Assembly (NCBI RefSeq): GCF_029094525.1
Contig: NZ_CP119107.1
Coordinates: forward strand, 558,001-622,000
Length of the DNA: 64,000 nucleotides
Source: Pullulanibacillus sp. KACC 23026
GTDB lineage: Bacteria; Bacillota; Bacilli; Bacillales; Sporolactobacillaceae
Direction of reading: 5' to 3'
The position numbers were made by a program, and so were the translations under genes. Of the stretch, positions 53,664 to 62,822 are shown one piece after another. Each line of letters starts with the position of its first letter. The first letter of the stretch is position 1. The notes beneath the pieces are model-generated. The model was not told the DNA's origin and searched no databases. It saw only the letters and a list, made by a program, of their open reading frames with translations.

Positions 53664-55520
53664 TTGATTAAAATTGAAAATGCATTTTTATTAGATATTG
53701 CGTTGGGCTATCCTTTTGGAAAAGTCTGGTTTCCTTCTGATTTTCCAGAAGTCACTATTGAAGAGATCCCAAACACGTTCTTATTAAAAGGAAAACAACT
53801 GGCTGGGATCAAGCGATTAGTTGAGCAGAACGATTCCACGATAGCTCGTTCTATTGAAGGACTCATGAATCGTGCTGACGCGTTTCTCGCGATGCCACCA
53901 ATTAGTGTCACACAAAAGAAAGACTTGCATGAGGGAACGACTTTAAATGACTATTGTTCGCTTGCGAAATACTGGTGGCCAAACTTAGACACTAAAAACG
54001 GTCTGCCTTACATCAGACGTGACGGTGAGGTTAATCCGGATTGTTATAATCAAAAATATGATCTCAATCGCCTAGATCGCTTTTCTGAAGCGACGCTAAT
54101 ACTTGGGCTTGCCGGCTTCATTACCGAAAAAAAGGTTTATTTGAACAAGGCAATGAGCTTGATTAAGACATGGCTGATTGACTCTGACACAAGACAGACC
54201 CCGCACTTTCGGTTTGCTCAAATTGTCCCTGGCAGAGATGCTGAACGTGCAACCGGCTTGATCGAAGCTAGAAGGTTAATTTATGTGTGTGAGTCGATCC
54301 AATTGCTAAAGCATGCGAATGCTGTTTCCGAACAGGACGAAAAAGCTCTGGTCGAGTGGTTCAGGGAACTCCTCACCTGGATGCTTGAAAGCCAGCAAGG
54401 ACAAAAGGCATTAAAGCAAAAAAATAATATTGGCTTTTGGGTCGATTTACAGTGCTTAATTTATGCGAATTTCTGCGGTGAACGGAACAAAGCCAATAAG
54501 CTTATTAAAGATTTTTTACTTCCGAGAATCGAGGATCAGGTTGATGTGGACGGCAAGCTGAAGAGAGAATTGACACGAGCAATGCCCTATGATTATGCTG
54601 CCTTCACGTTAATGGCCCTCGCTGGTCTAAGTACGAGCAGTGAGCATAATGAAATTAAACTAGATGAGTATTCAAGCGAAGAAGGACGTAACTTCCAGAA
54701 TGCATTTAAATGGTTTAATGCTGCCGTACACAATAATGACCTACAGGAGCCAAGTCTTTCTCTTGCCCGGTTTACGATTCTTCAACAAGAATTGGCGCAG
54801 TTAAGAGAAGAAATCCTGCAGCTTGAATCGCAATTAATCGGGGAACAAACTCAGTTAAACGCCGAGGCAGATTTGGACGACGAAGTCCGCTCAAGACTCA
54901 CTGAACGTTTGGAGCGGGCTGAAAAGGAAAACGGTCGCTTAAGAGCAGAGCTAAACAACATTTACCGATCAATGATGAGTGCAGCGTTTCATTACAGAGG
55001 TACCGATTTTATATTTGAAGAACAAGCGAAGCGTCTGAAGGAATTAAACCGGGTTAGGAATAAAGATAAAGAGATAAATATAAAGCTAAAGGAAGAACTC
55101 GATCAGCTTCAGAATGACTATTTTAAGACTTTAAAAGACTTGCAAAGTCAAAAACAAGAAAATACAAGCCTTCAAACCCAAAAAGAGGAATTAAAGCTTG
55201 AATTAGAAAACCAGATGTTGTTGAATAAAGAGTTAATGAAACGGATTACCACAACGCTTTCTAACCGTGTGGAAAGAACCGAGAATCTCCTAGCCAATCT
55301 AACCAAGCAACTGGAGAGCAAGAAACAGAGCAATAGGGAAAAGCTAAAGGCGTTTGAACAAAAAGAGAAAAACCTGCTTGATTTAAATAAAAAGATCAAA
55401 ACTCTCACGCGAGATAAAGATAGATACAAAAGGCTATTTAAAGAGGCCGCGCAAAGTAAAACATGGCGTTATACGTCCCCACTGCGAAAGGTACTCGATA
55501 ATGTAAAGGGAAGATCCTAA
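53664..55520 (+). CDS. Cytosolic alginate-lyase-like domain fused to a long coiled coil
   Basis: A 618-residue protein without signal peptide. Residues about 85-335 match the alginate lyase (PL5-type) fold: YWWPNLDTKNGLPYIRRDGE, RFAQIVPGRDAERATGLIEA and RAMPYDYAAFTLMALAGL (with the catalytic-type Tyr). The catalytic Asn-Asn-His is Asn-Asn-Ile here (NNIGFWVD), so lyase activity is doubtful. Residues about 365-600 are a coiled coil ending KTWRYTSPLRKVLDN, a tail also seen in glycosyltransferases. It lies between two GT2-GT4 paralogues in one operon, so a scaffold or glycan-binding role is plausible (inference). Confidence 0.82.
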   Translation: MIKIENAFLLDIALGYPFGKVWFPSDFPEVTIEEIPNTFLLKGKQLAGIKRLVEQNDSTIARSIEGLMNRADAFLAMPPISVTQKKDLHEGTTLNDYCSLAKYWWPNLDTKNGLPYIRRDGEVNPDCYNQKYDLNRLDRFSEATLILGLAGFITEKKVYLNKAMSLIKTWLIDSDTRQTPHFRFAQIVPGRDAERATGLIEARRLIYVCESIQLLKHANAVSEQDEKALVEWFRELLTWMLESQQGQKALKQKNNIGFWVDLQCLIYANFCGERNKANKLIKDFLLPRIEDQVDVDGKLKRELTRAMPYDYAAFTLMALAGLSTSSEHNEIKLDEYSSEEGRNFQNAFKWFNAAVHNNDLQEPSLSLARFTILQQELAQLREEILQLESQLIGEQTQLNAEADLDDEVRSRLTERLERAEKENGRLRAELNNIYRSMMSAAFHYRGTDFIFEEQAKRLKELNRVRNKDKEINIKLKEELDQLQNDYFKTLKDLQSQKQENTSLQTQKEELKLELENQMLLNKELMKRITTTLSNRVERTENLLANLTKQLESKKQSNREKLKAFEQKEKNLLDLNKKIKTLTRDKDRYKRLFKEAAQSKTWRYTSPLRKVLDNVKGRS

Positions 55521-55538
55521 TTTAGGGAACGGTCATAG

Positions 55539-58385
55539 GTGATACTAAAATTTTATTTAAGGGAGATAAGTCGATTGAAAGAAACTGTTCACACCATTGA
55601 GGAGAATTTCCTAGATCGCGAAACCAAATTGGAAAAGCTACTGGAAGAAATCAGACAAGCACTTGCGAAGGAAGAAGCACTTGAACAAGAGTTAAACAAG
55701 AAATCAAAGAACATTGAAGCAGAAATTCGGGGTGCACAACAAATCTATAAATCTCTTGAAAAAGAAAGAAACAAATACAAGAACGGCTTTAATGAGATTC
55801 TAGATAGTCGCATATGGAAACTCTTGGAACCAGCTCGAAAAGTAGGCCGAATCGGTAAGAAAGGACCTGCTTTGAATGAAGCCGCCGTGGCTTTACAAGG
55901 AACAGAAGATCTAGCGGCATTAGCCGAACCAAAGAAAGCCGTCAATAGAAGAACTGCGAGTAAAAAAGTAACTAATAAAAACCTTCCTAAGAAGAAATGG
56001 CAGGTCAATGCTGACCGAAAAATTGAACGGGCTAAACGAAAACTCTTAAATCTTGGTTTTGTAGATACTGCTTATCAAGAACTCTTGAATTTTGTTGAGG
56101 ATGACGATAAGACTTATTTACGAAAGGAAGCAGCTTGGCAACTTGCTCTTTTTCACGCGAATCAATACACAAAAGAAGATTCCAAAGCCTCCCTTCGTTT
56201 CCTTGAGATTGCAGAAGAAAAAGAGAAGGATCCGATTCGTATCCGTCAGATCAGTGTCATGAAGGCCGAGGCCTTAGAATTACTAGAGGACAGAGAACCG
56301 GCCAAAACCATCATCCGCAATGAAATGACAAAAGAAGAAACGATGGATTTATATCTAGCCTATGCAAATCTTGAGACCTCTCTTGAAAAACGTTTGGAAT
56401 GGCTGAATAAAGGTTTGAGACTGCACGGAATATCAGGTGTGTCGATTAATCCCGACTTGAGCGCTACCCTATACGATTGCTTAGAGTCCGAACCCTCAGT
56501 AAAAAGTCAGCCAGCCCTAAGCGACAATCCGAAGGTAACGGTGATTATGCCGGTCTATAATGCAGAACAGGTAATTCAGACCTCACTTAACTCAGTTTTA
56601 AATCAAACGTATAAGAATTTAGAGGTGTTGGTTGTAGATGACTGCAGTCCTGACAACACTGCAATGATTGTGAAAGAATACATGTCCAAAGATACGCGTG
56701 TAAAGTTGATTCAGGCCGAGCAAAACGGCGGTGCTTATATGGCACGAAACCTAGGATTGAAAGAAGCAACCGGTGATTTTGTCACTTGTAACGATGCAGA
56801 TGATTGGTCCCACCCGCAAAAAATTGAAACACAAGTGAGACACTTAGTCGAAAACCCATTAGTCATCGGAAATGAGTCTCAGCAGGCCCGTGCTACGGAA
56901 GACCTGAAGTTTTACCGCAGAGGAAACCCGGGCTACTATGTGTTTAGTAACATGTCATCCTTTATGTTCCGCCGCGAGAAAGTTATGCAGGCCATCGGCT
57001 ATTGGGATTGTGTAAGGTTCGGAGCAGATTCTGAATTTCTCAAGAGGGTTAAGAAGCATTTTGGCGAAGAATCCCTCGTTGCTTTGGAGACGGGCCCTTT
57101 GACTTTCCAAAGACAATCAAGTGGATCTTTGACAGCTAACAGCGCGTTTGGCTATCACGGTTTCTTCATGGGTGTCCGCAAAGAATACTTTGAGGCTTTC
57201 AGCGCTTATCACAAAACTGGAAATTCCTTGTATTATGAGTTTCCAAAGGCTAAACGTGCCTTCCCTATACCGGAGCCAATGTGGCCGAAGCGTGAGGAAA
57301 AACGAGAAGAAGGCCGCCATTTTGATGTTATTCTGGTGTCTGATTTCCGTTTGGACGGTGGCTCTACTCTTTCAAGTGTTGAAGAAATTAAAGCTCACAA
57401 AGCGATGGGTCTCAAAACGGGATTAATTCAGATGTACCGTTATGATTACAATCCGAACAAAAAGATAAATCCGAAGGTCCGTGAGCAGTTAGATGAGAAC
57501 TGTCAATTCCTATTCTATGGTGAAAGCGCTACTTGCGATCTGCTCATCTTAAGATACCCGCCAGTCCTTCAGGAGAAGCAAAGCTATGTACCTAATGTGA
57601 CGGCGAAGAAGATTAATATCATCATCAACCAAACGCCGATGAGTGATTATGGCCCAGATGGAGTTGTCCGTTTCGATTTTCCAACCTGTCAGAAAAACTT
57701 GGTTGAATACTTTGGAAAGCCGGGCACCTGGTATCCAATAGGACCACTGGTCAGAGAAACACTCCATCAGTACCATGAAGCTGATTTGTCCGTGATTGAT
57801 CTATCCGACAAAGATTGGGTCAACATTATTGATATTGAAGAATGGGATCGGATAACTCGCCCAGAAAAAGGTGGGCCAATAAAAATCGGCCGTCACTCAA
57901 GAGGACAATTTGTTAAATGGCCTGCAGATCCTAATGAAATCTTGTCGATTTATCCGGACGATGAGAAATATGAAATCCACGTATTAGGAGGAGCTGAGGC
58001 TCCCGAGAAGGCTTTAGGGGAATTGCCGTCCAACTGGCGCGTTCTGGAGTTTGGACAAATCCATCCTAAAGACTTTCTCAAAGATATAGATGTCTTTGTT
58101 TACTACACCCACCCGGATTGGGTCGAATCATTTGGCCGCGTAATCATAGAAGCAATGGCAGTGGGGGTTCCAGTCATCATCCCGCCGGTCTACAAAGACC
58201 TGTTTGGGGAAGCAGCTATCTATGCTGAACCAGCCGAAGTTAAAGCACAAATTGACTTACTAATGAACGATGATTACCTTTACGACCAACAGGTCAAGAA
58301 GGCCCATGAATATATCGAACAACGATTTGGCTACACTGCCCATGCGAGCCGAGTTAAAGCCGCACAAGTGGAATTTGCTCATTAA
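55539..58385 (+). CDS. Large coiled-coil GT2-GT4 fusion glycosyltransferase
   Basis: A 948-residue paralogue of the 51090-53636 product with an added N-terminal coiled coil (about 12-90), a basic linker (ASKKVTNKNLPKKKW), the TPR-like region (about 160-300), GT2 at about 334-555 (VIMPVYNAEQV, CNDADDW) and GT4 at about 595-945 (HFDVILVSDFRLDGGS, ESFGRVIIE). Two starts fit: GTG 55539 after AGGGAACGG, and TTG 55575 after AAGGGAG. It follows the lyase-like gene by 18 bases. The coiled coils of the two neighbours may interact. Confidence 0.9.
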   Translation: MILKFYLREISRLKETVHTIEENFLDRETKLEKLLEEIRQALAKEEALEQELNKKSKNIEAEIRGAQQIYKSLEKERNKYKNGFNEILDSRIWKLLEPARKVGRIGKKGPALNEAAVALQGTEDLAALAEPKKAVNRRTASKKVTNKNLPKKKWQVNADRKIERAKRKLLNLGFVDTAYQELLNFVEDDDKTYLRKEAAWQLALFHANQYTKEDSKASLRFLEIAEEKEKDPIRIRQISVMKAEALELLEDREPAKTIIRNEMTKEETMDLYLAYANLETSLEKRLEWLNKGLRLHGISGVSINPDLSATLYDCLESEPSVKSQPALSDNPKVTVIMPVYNAEQVIQTSLNSVLNQTYKNLEVLVVDDCSPDNTAMIVKEYMSKDTRVKLIQAEQNGGAYMARNLGLKEATGDFVTCNDADDWSHPQKIETQVRHLVENPLVIGNESQQARATEDLKFYRRGNPGYYVFSNMSSFMFRREKVMQAIGYWDCVRFGADSEFLKRVKKHFGEESLVALETGPLTFQRQSSGSLTANSAFGYHGFFMGVRKEYFEAFSAYHKTGNSLYYEFPKAKRAFPIPEPMWPKREEKREEGRHFDVILVSDFRLDGGSTLSSVEEIKAHKAMGLKTGLIQMYRYDYNPNKKINPKVREQLDENCQFLFYGESATCDLLILRYPPVLQEKQSYVPNVTAKKINIIINQTPMSDYGPDGVVRFDFPTCQKNLVEYFGKPGTWYPIGPLVRETLHQYHEADLSVIDLSDKDWVNIIDIEEWDRITRPEKGGPIKIGRHSRGQFVKWPADPNEILSIYPDDEKYEIHVLGGAEAPEKALGELPSNWRVLEFGQIHPKDFLKDIDVFVYYTHPDWVESFGRVIIEAMAVGVPVIIPPVYKDLFGEAAIYAEPAEVKAQIDLLMNDDYLYDQQVKKAHEYIEQRFGYTAHASRVKAAQVEFAH

Positions 58386-58488
58386 GATTTTACTTGTTTC
58401 TATAAGGTTCACCATCAAAGACTGACTTAACAGTAATGGCAAGCAGATCTATTAATAATCTAACAATCTATCGAAGGAAGTACCGGAC

Positions 58489-59664
58489 ATGACATTAGGA
58501 AGTGGAACGATTCATGTTATCATTGCGCCGTCACCATGGAATGATGACCCTTTGACTTATCGACGCCATCTATTGGCGAGCTTTTTGCAGAGCCTGCCGG
58601 AAACGAAGTGTGTTTATTGGATAGCTCCAGAAGTGACAGGCCGACCTAACGCACTCCAAAATTCGACCTTTAACGAAGAAAGGTTGCCGAATGGTGTGAT
58701 TCAGATTAAGGTACCTGATTTTAAGAGTTTTGTCCGATATTCTCCCCTGTTTCAGAAGCGGTTCGCGAGTTACATCGATGGGAATTTAGAAAAAGCCACC
58801 ACTAATTACCTTTGGTACACGTATCCGGCTTTTTCTAGCCTTACAAGACTGAACCTCTGGACTAAGGTCATCTATGATTGCAGCGACCGCTGGGGTGAGG
58901 CAGAGCAGGTGAGTCAGCCGCTTATGAACAAGTTAAAAAGACGGCTTATCTTTAGATCCGAGAAGAAAGTGACTCAGTCCTCGACTCGTATATTTACCTC
59001 CTCTGAGTTCTTAAAGGATAACTTAGAGAGCACGTATGAAGTCGATTCAGTCCTTGTTGAAAACGGGGTAGACCTTGCCCGATTTATGGAAGGAAACCAA
59101 ATGCCGGAAAGGAAACAAGGGAGTCCAGTTTTTGGGTTTGTCGGTGGTTTGAAATCTTGGAAGATTGATTTTAGGCTTCTGGCTGAGGCTGCAAAAGCCA
59201 AACCGGATTGGGAGTTTGTTTTAATCGGATCTGCCACATATGGAGATATGGGCTCTGCCTATAAGGAAATGACCGAGTGTCAAAATGTGACCGTCAAACC
59301 TGCGGTGACTTATGATCAGATCCCTGAAGCCATCAGAGGCTTTCAGGTGGGATTGCTTCCTTATTTGGCAAATGACTATAATAAGGGAGTTTTTCCTTTG
59401 AAGTTTTATGAGTATTTGGCTTGCGGGTTGCCAATTGTTGGGACGGGCTTGCCTTCAACGATTGGCCATGTCAATCCAGGGATATATGAACATACGGATG
59501 GCAGTTTGGCGAACTTTTTAGAGGCCTGTGAACGTGCCCTTCGTTTCTCTCCTACCCAAAGAGAGAAACGAGTGGCCCTTGCGAAAGAGGCGGATTGGAC
59601 TATTAAGTTGCCGTTTATTTGGAATCAGGTCAGTAAGAGCAAGTTGGGAATTTATCATGGGTGA
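58489..59664 (+). CDS. tuaH: Teichuronic-acid-type glycosyltransferase, TuaH-like
   Basis: A 391-residue GT-B protein. The start VIIAPSPWNDDPLTYRRHLL and WYTYPAF...VIYDCSDRWGE are as in TuaH of the B. subtilis teichuronic acid operon. C-terminal features: FVGGLKSWKIDF, LLPYLANDYNKGVFPLKFYEYL and GLPIVGTGLPS. TuaH is thought to take part in assembly of the repeating unit; the donor is not known from sequence. ATG follows GAAGGAAG. Its last eight bases overlap the next gene. Confidence 0.8.
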   Translation: MTLGSGTIHVIIAPSPWNDDPLTYRRHLLASFLQSLPETKCVYWIAPEVTGRPNALQNSTFNEERLPNGVIQIKVPDFKSFVRYSPLFQKRFASYIDGNLEKATTNYLWYTYPAFSSLTRLNLWTKVIYDCSDRWGEAEQVSQPLMNKLKRRLIFRSEKKVTQSSTRIFTSSEFLKDNLESTYEVDSVLVENGVDLARFMEGNQMPERKQGSPVFGFVGGLKSWKIDFRLLAEAAKAKPDWEFVLIGSATYGDMGSAYKEMTECQNVTVKPAVTYDQIPEAIRGFQVGLLPYLANDYNKGVFPLKFYEYLACGLPIVGTGLPSTIGHVNPGIYEHTDGSLANFLEACERALRFSPTQREKRVALAKEADWTIKLPFIWNQVSKSKLGIYHG

Positions 59665-60562
59665 ATTATCAGTAAGTATTATTCTCCCTGTATACAATCG
59701 TGAGAGCTCGATCCAACGTGCGGTTGATAGTATCTTGGAACAAACGTATCAGGATTTCGAACTGATTATAATTGATGATGCCTCGAGCGATCAAACAGGA
59801 GAACTAATAAAAGCTTATAAAACCGACAAAATCTACTATATACGGCTTGAAAAAAATGTCGGAGCCGCTGCAGCACGAAACGTTGGTATTAAAGCTGCTC
59901 GCTATGAGTGGCTGTCGTTTCATGACAGTGATGATACGTGGCATCCGGAGAAGCTTGAAAAGCAAGTCGCTTTAATTGATCCTAAGGACGAGCACCCGCC
60001 GATCATTTATTGCAGTTTTTTTCGTGAAAAAAGCGGTAAAAGGGAATACATTCCGGAACCAAGTCCGTTTCCAAAAGAAGGAGATATCTTAAAATCACTT
60101 TTAATTAGAAACTTTATCTCAACTCAAACCGTCTTATTACGAAAGGATTATTTGACGGATGTTGGTTTGTTTGATGAGGAGATGCCCCGCTTTCAAGATT
60201 GGGAGCTTTGGATCCGGCTTGCCCAAAAATATTCGTTTCGCTGGTTGGATGAGCCGCTTGTTAATGTGTTCTACACCGAATCAAGTATTTCCTCAGAGAT
60301 CGTGAAACTTCTCGAGGCCTTTCGCTTAATAATGACGAAACACTATCAGGTATACGAGGCTGCAGGAGCTTACTATGTTGCAAGTTTATTATTTTCATAT
60401 GGGCATAATCTATGTCTAGCTGGAGATACTAAACAAGGACGGTATTATCTTCTGCGGGCGTATCGTGAGAATAAAGGCCTAAGAAAATCAGGGGTCTCCA
60501 TATTAGTGAGTCTATTAGGTAAAAGAGGCTATTCTTTTATTTACTCATTATTAAAGAAATAA
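59657..60562 (+). CDS. GT2 glycosyltransferase, TuaG-like
   Basis: A 301-residue GT-A enzyme: SIILPVYNRESSIQRAVDSI, IIDDASSDQTGEL, NVGAAAARNVGI, HDSDDTWHPEK (metal DxD) and FQDWELWIRLAQKY (catalytic-base region). The N-terminal 250 residues fit TuaG; a C-terminal helical extension follows. The frame is open from 59528 but those codons overlap TuaH; ATG 59657 starts exactly before the GT2 fold and overlaps the tuaH-like stop by eight bases. Confidence 0.87.
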   Translation: MGELSVSIILPVYNRESSIQRAVDSILEQTYQDFELIIIDDASSDQTGELIKAYKTDKIYYIRLEKNVGAAAARNVGIKAARYEWLSFHDSDDTWHPEKLEKQVALIDPKDEHPPIIYCSFFREKSGKREYIPEPSPFPKEGDILKSLLIRNFISTQTVLLRKDYLTDVGLFDEEMPRFQDWELWIRLAQKYSFRWLDEPLVNVFYTESSISSEIVKLLEAFRLIMTKHYQVYEAAGAYYVASLLFSYGHNLCLAGDTKQGRYYLLRAYRENKGLRKSGVSILVSLLGKRGYSFIYSLLKK

Positions 60563-60606
60563 CAGCTTTGGAGGGATTCCCTTCCAGGATGGGAGTAGCT
60601 TGCAAG

Positions 60607-61569
60607 ATGAGTATCTCAGTGCATATTGTAACTTTTAATAGTGCTTCGTGTATCCTTCCATGCCTCGAGTCTGTCCTCCATCAGAACTGCTTGATTGATC
60701 GAATTATCATCGTGGATAACCAGTCAACTGATGGGACCATAGGGATGATTCTTGAGTGGCAGCAGTCTCATCCGGAGTTGGACTTGACTCTTATCCGTCA
60801 GCCGATAAACATCGGCTTTGCGCCAGCTCATAATGCTGCAATCTTGGAATCACAAACTGACTATGTATTGGTATTGAATCCAGATGTAGTTTTAACTGAA
60901 ACCTATGTCTCGGAAATTCTCGATAAAATGGAGCGCTCACCAGAAATAGGAAGTGCGACGGGGAAGCTTTATAGGGATCTAGAAAAGAGGATTTTGGATT
61001 CAACAGGACTTCGGATTAAAAAAAATCGCCGGGTGTTTGACCGTGGAGCTGAAGAAATTGATGACGGTCAATGGGATGAACAGTTAGATGTATTTGGTGT
61101 ATCAGGGGCTGCCGCTGTTTACCGAAGACGAATGATTGATCAATTGATGTGGAAGAATGAATTTTTTGATGAAGACTTCTTTGCTTATAAGGAAGATGTT
61201 GATGTCGCCTGGCGAGCTCAACTTTTAGGATGGAAAGCAGCCTTTGTGCCGGATGCGATCGCCTTGCACGCCAGAGGATGGAAGGAAGGCAGTCGTAAGG
61301 AGGTCCCGGTATTTATCAGAAGGCATTCTTATATTAATCGATATTTTTATATCTTAAAAAATGACACGCCAAGTTTTTGGCTCTTACATTCGCCTTACAT
61401 TCTTTTCTTTGAAGGACTTTCCATATCATACACCCTATTAAGGGAAAGAGAGTTGCTCGCCGCCTGGCGCTCATTCTTTAATTTGAGGAAAAAAATGATT
61501 AAAAAAAGGGAAGCTAGACTCGAAAGGCAAACCGGCTCATATAAGCGAGTCTATCGATTTTTAGAATAA
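60607..61569 (+). CDS. GT2 glycosyltransferase, rhamnosyltransferase-like
   Basis: A protein of about 320 residues: ISVHIVTFNSASCILPCLES, IIVDNQSTDGT, NIGFAPAHNAAI, LVLNPDVVL (the DxD-type motif of WbbL-like enzymes), GVSGAAAVYRR and DEDFFAYKEDVDVAWRAQLLG (EDxD catalytic block). It is of the WbbL/RfbF rhamnosyltransferase type; the donor is unproven. Possible starts are TTG 60568, ATG 60589 and ATG 60607; the last gives the normal N-terminus of the fold. Confidence 0.88.
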   Translation: MSISVHIVTFNSASCILPCLESVLHQNCLIDRIIIVDNQSTDGTIGMILEWQQSHPELDLTLIRQPINIGFAPAHNAAILESQTDYVLVLNPDVVLTETYVSEILDKMERSPEIGSATGKLYRDLEKRILDSTGLRIKKNRRVFDRGAEEIDDGQWDEQLDVFGVSGAAAVYRRRMIDQLMWKNEFFDEDFFAYKEDVDVAWRAQLLGWKAAFVPDAIALHARGWKEGSRKEVPVFIRRHSYINRYFYILKNDTPSFWLLHSPYILFFEGLSISYTLLRERELLAAWRSFFNLRKKMIKKREARLERQTGSYKRVYRFLE

Positions 61570-61766
61570 GCCTATTAATTGAAAATCATCGTTCTACTTA
61601 TTTCATGTCATTACGTCTAGGATTTTATGAATAGTTATTTAGTTAATCAAGCAATCACTCTTTTTCAATGTCACAAAAAATAGTGATCTCGAGGGTACGC
61701 GTGTGCTTAGCATTTTAATTAAGTAGAAAACAAGTTCTGTTCTAATCAGTGGAAGGGGATACTTTG

Positions 61767-62645
61767 ATGTGGAATACGCAACAGGGAGAAAAGAAAAACG
61801 CAAGAGGCAGCATGAAGACGGATAAGAAATTACTCAGCAATTTGAATCAGGTCGACTTAGGTTCGAGCAAAGTGCCTGACAAATTAAAAGAGGCTTGGTA
61901 TTCCTTTAATGCAGATGGGTTTAAGTACGATTACGTTTACATGCCTTCAAAGGGAAAACGCTTATTTGTGCTTCTAAGTGGGTTTGCTGATCGCAAGAAG
62001 CTAGAACCGCCTGTTTTTCAGAGATGGACATGGTCGAGTATTTTTCCTGGTCATTGTCTTTACATTGCGGATCCCATTCTTAGCTCCTATGATAATCTCG
62101 GGATTGGCTGGTACATCGGAAACAAGGCGGAAAAGGTGATTTTAACGGTTGCCGAACTGATTAAAGAGTCTGCACAGAAACTTGGCATTCCATTGGAGAA
62201 TGTCGTGCTTTATGCCTCTTCTGGCGGTGGTTTTGCAAGTTTGCAATTATCTGCACTGATTCCTGAACTTACGGCCATCGTTATCAATCCGCAAATTGAT
62301 GTGACAAAGTATGATAATCGCAATGTTGAAAAACTTTTGAATACCTGTTTTGATGGCATGACCCGTGAGGAAGCAATTTCGGTTTACGAAAGTCGTTTCA
62401 GTGTCTTACCATTAATCGACAAAATAAAGGGTAACCAAATATTCTATGTACAGAACAAGTTAGATTCGCATCATTACGAGGTTCATTTTGGTGCTTTTGC
62501 TGAAAAAATCGGACTAAATGAGGCAAACGGCTATAAAAAGGATGCCATTGAAGTTTTTTTCTTCGAGGATCCCAAAGGCCATGCCGTGGCAGAACCAGCG
62601 GAACTGGTCAATGAGTTAATGGGCCGTATCCGTCAAAAGATCTGA
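61767..62645 (+). CDS. Alpha/beta-hydrolase-like protein of the glycan locus
   Basis: A 292-residue soluble protein. It shows a strand (KRLFVLLSGFAD), a nucleophile-elbow-like YASSGGGFASLQLSAL near residues 150-165 (Ser in S-S-G-G-G), and a late His in DPKGHAVAEPAELV near 275. This is the order of an alpha/beta-hydrolase fold (Ser...His). Related proteins occur in capsule and accessory-secretion loci, perhaps as O-acetyl esterases or acyl-transferases (inference). ATG 61767 follows AAGGGG. It has its own leader after a gap of about 200 bases. Confidence 0.62.
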   Translation: MWNTQQGEKKNARGSMKTDKKLLSNLNQVDLGSSKVPDKLKEAWYSFNADGFKYDYVYMPSKGKRLFVLLSGFADRKKLEPPVFQRWTWSSIFPGHCLYIADPILSSYDNLGIGWYIGNKAEKVILTVAELIKESAQKLGIPLENVVLYASSGGGFASLQLSALIPELTAIVINPQIDVTKYDNRNVEKLLNTCFDGMTREEAISVYESRFSVLPLIDKIKGNQIFYVQNKLDSHHYEVHFGAFAEKIGLNEANGYKKDAIEVFFFEDPKGHAVAEPAELVNELMGRIRQKI

Positions 62646-62822
62646 TAGCTTTTGCTATACAGAACGCTAGAAGGAAAAGTATGGAAGTGGATCTAAAATT
62701 GTACCCTTATGTCTTAGAGAACCGATACCATTGCTTAAACATAAATATTTGTCGATTCTTGACTTTTAATTATGTTATACTACAAGAGATTTAGAAACCA
62801 AACGTCATGGGGAGTTTGATCT

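Noticed and set aside
59528-59656. N-terminal extension of the TuaG-like protein
   Set aside because: It overlaps 137 bases of the TuaH-like gene and adds an Arg-rich stretch absent from GT2 proteins; ATG 59657 fits the fold.
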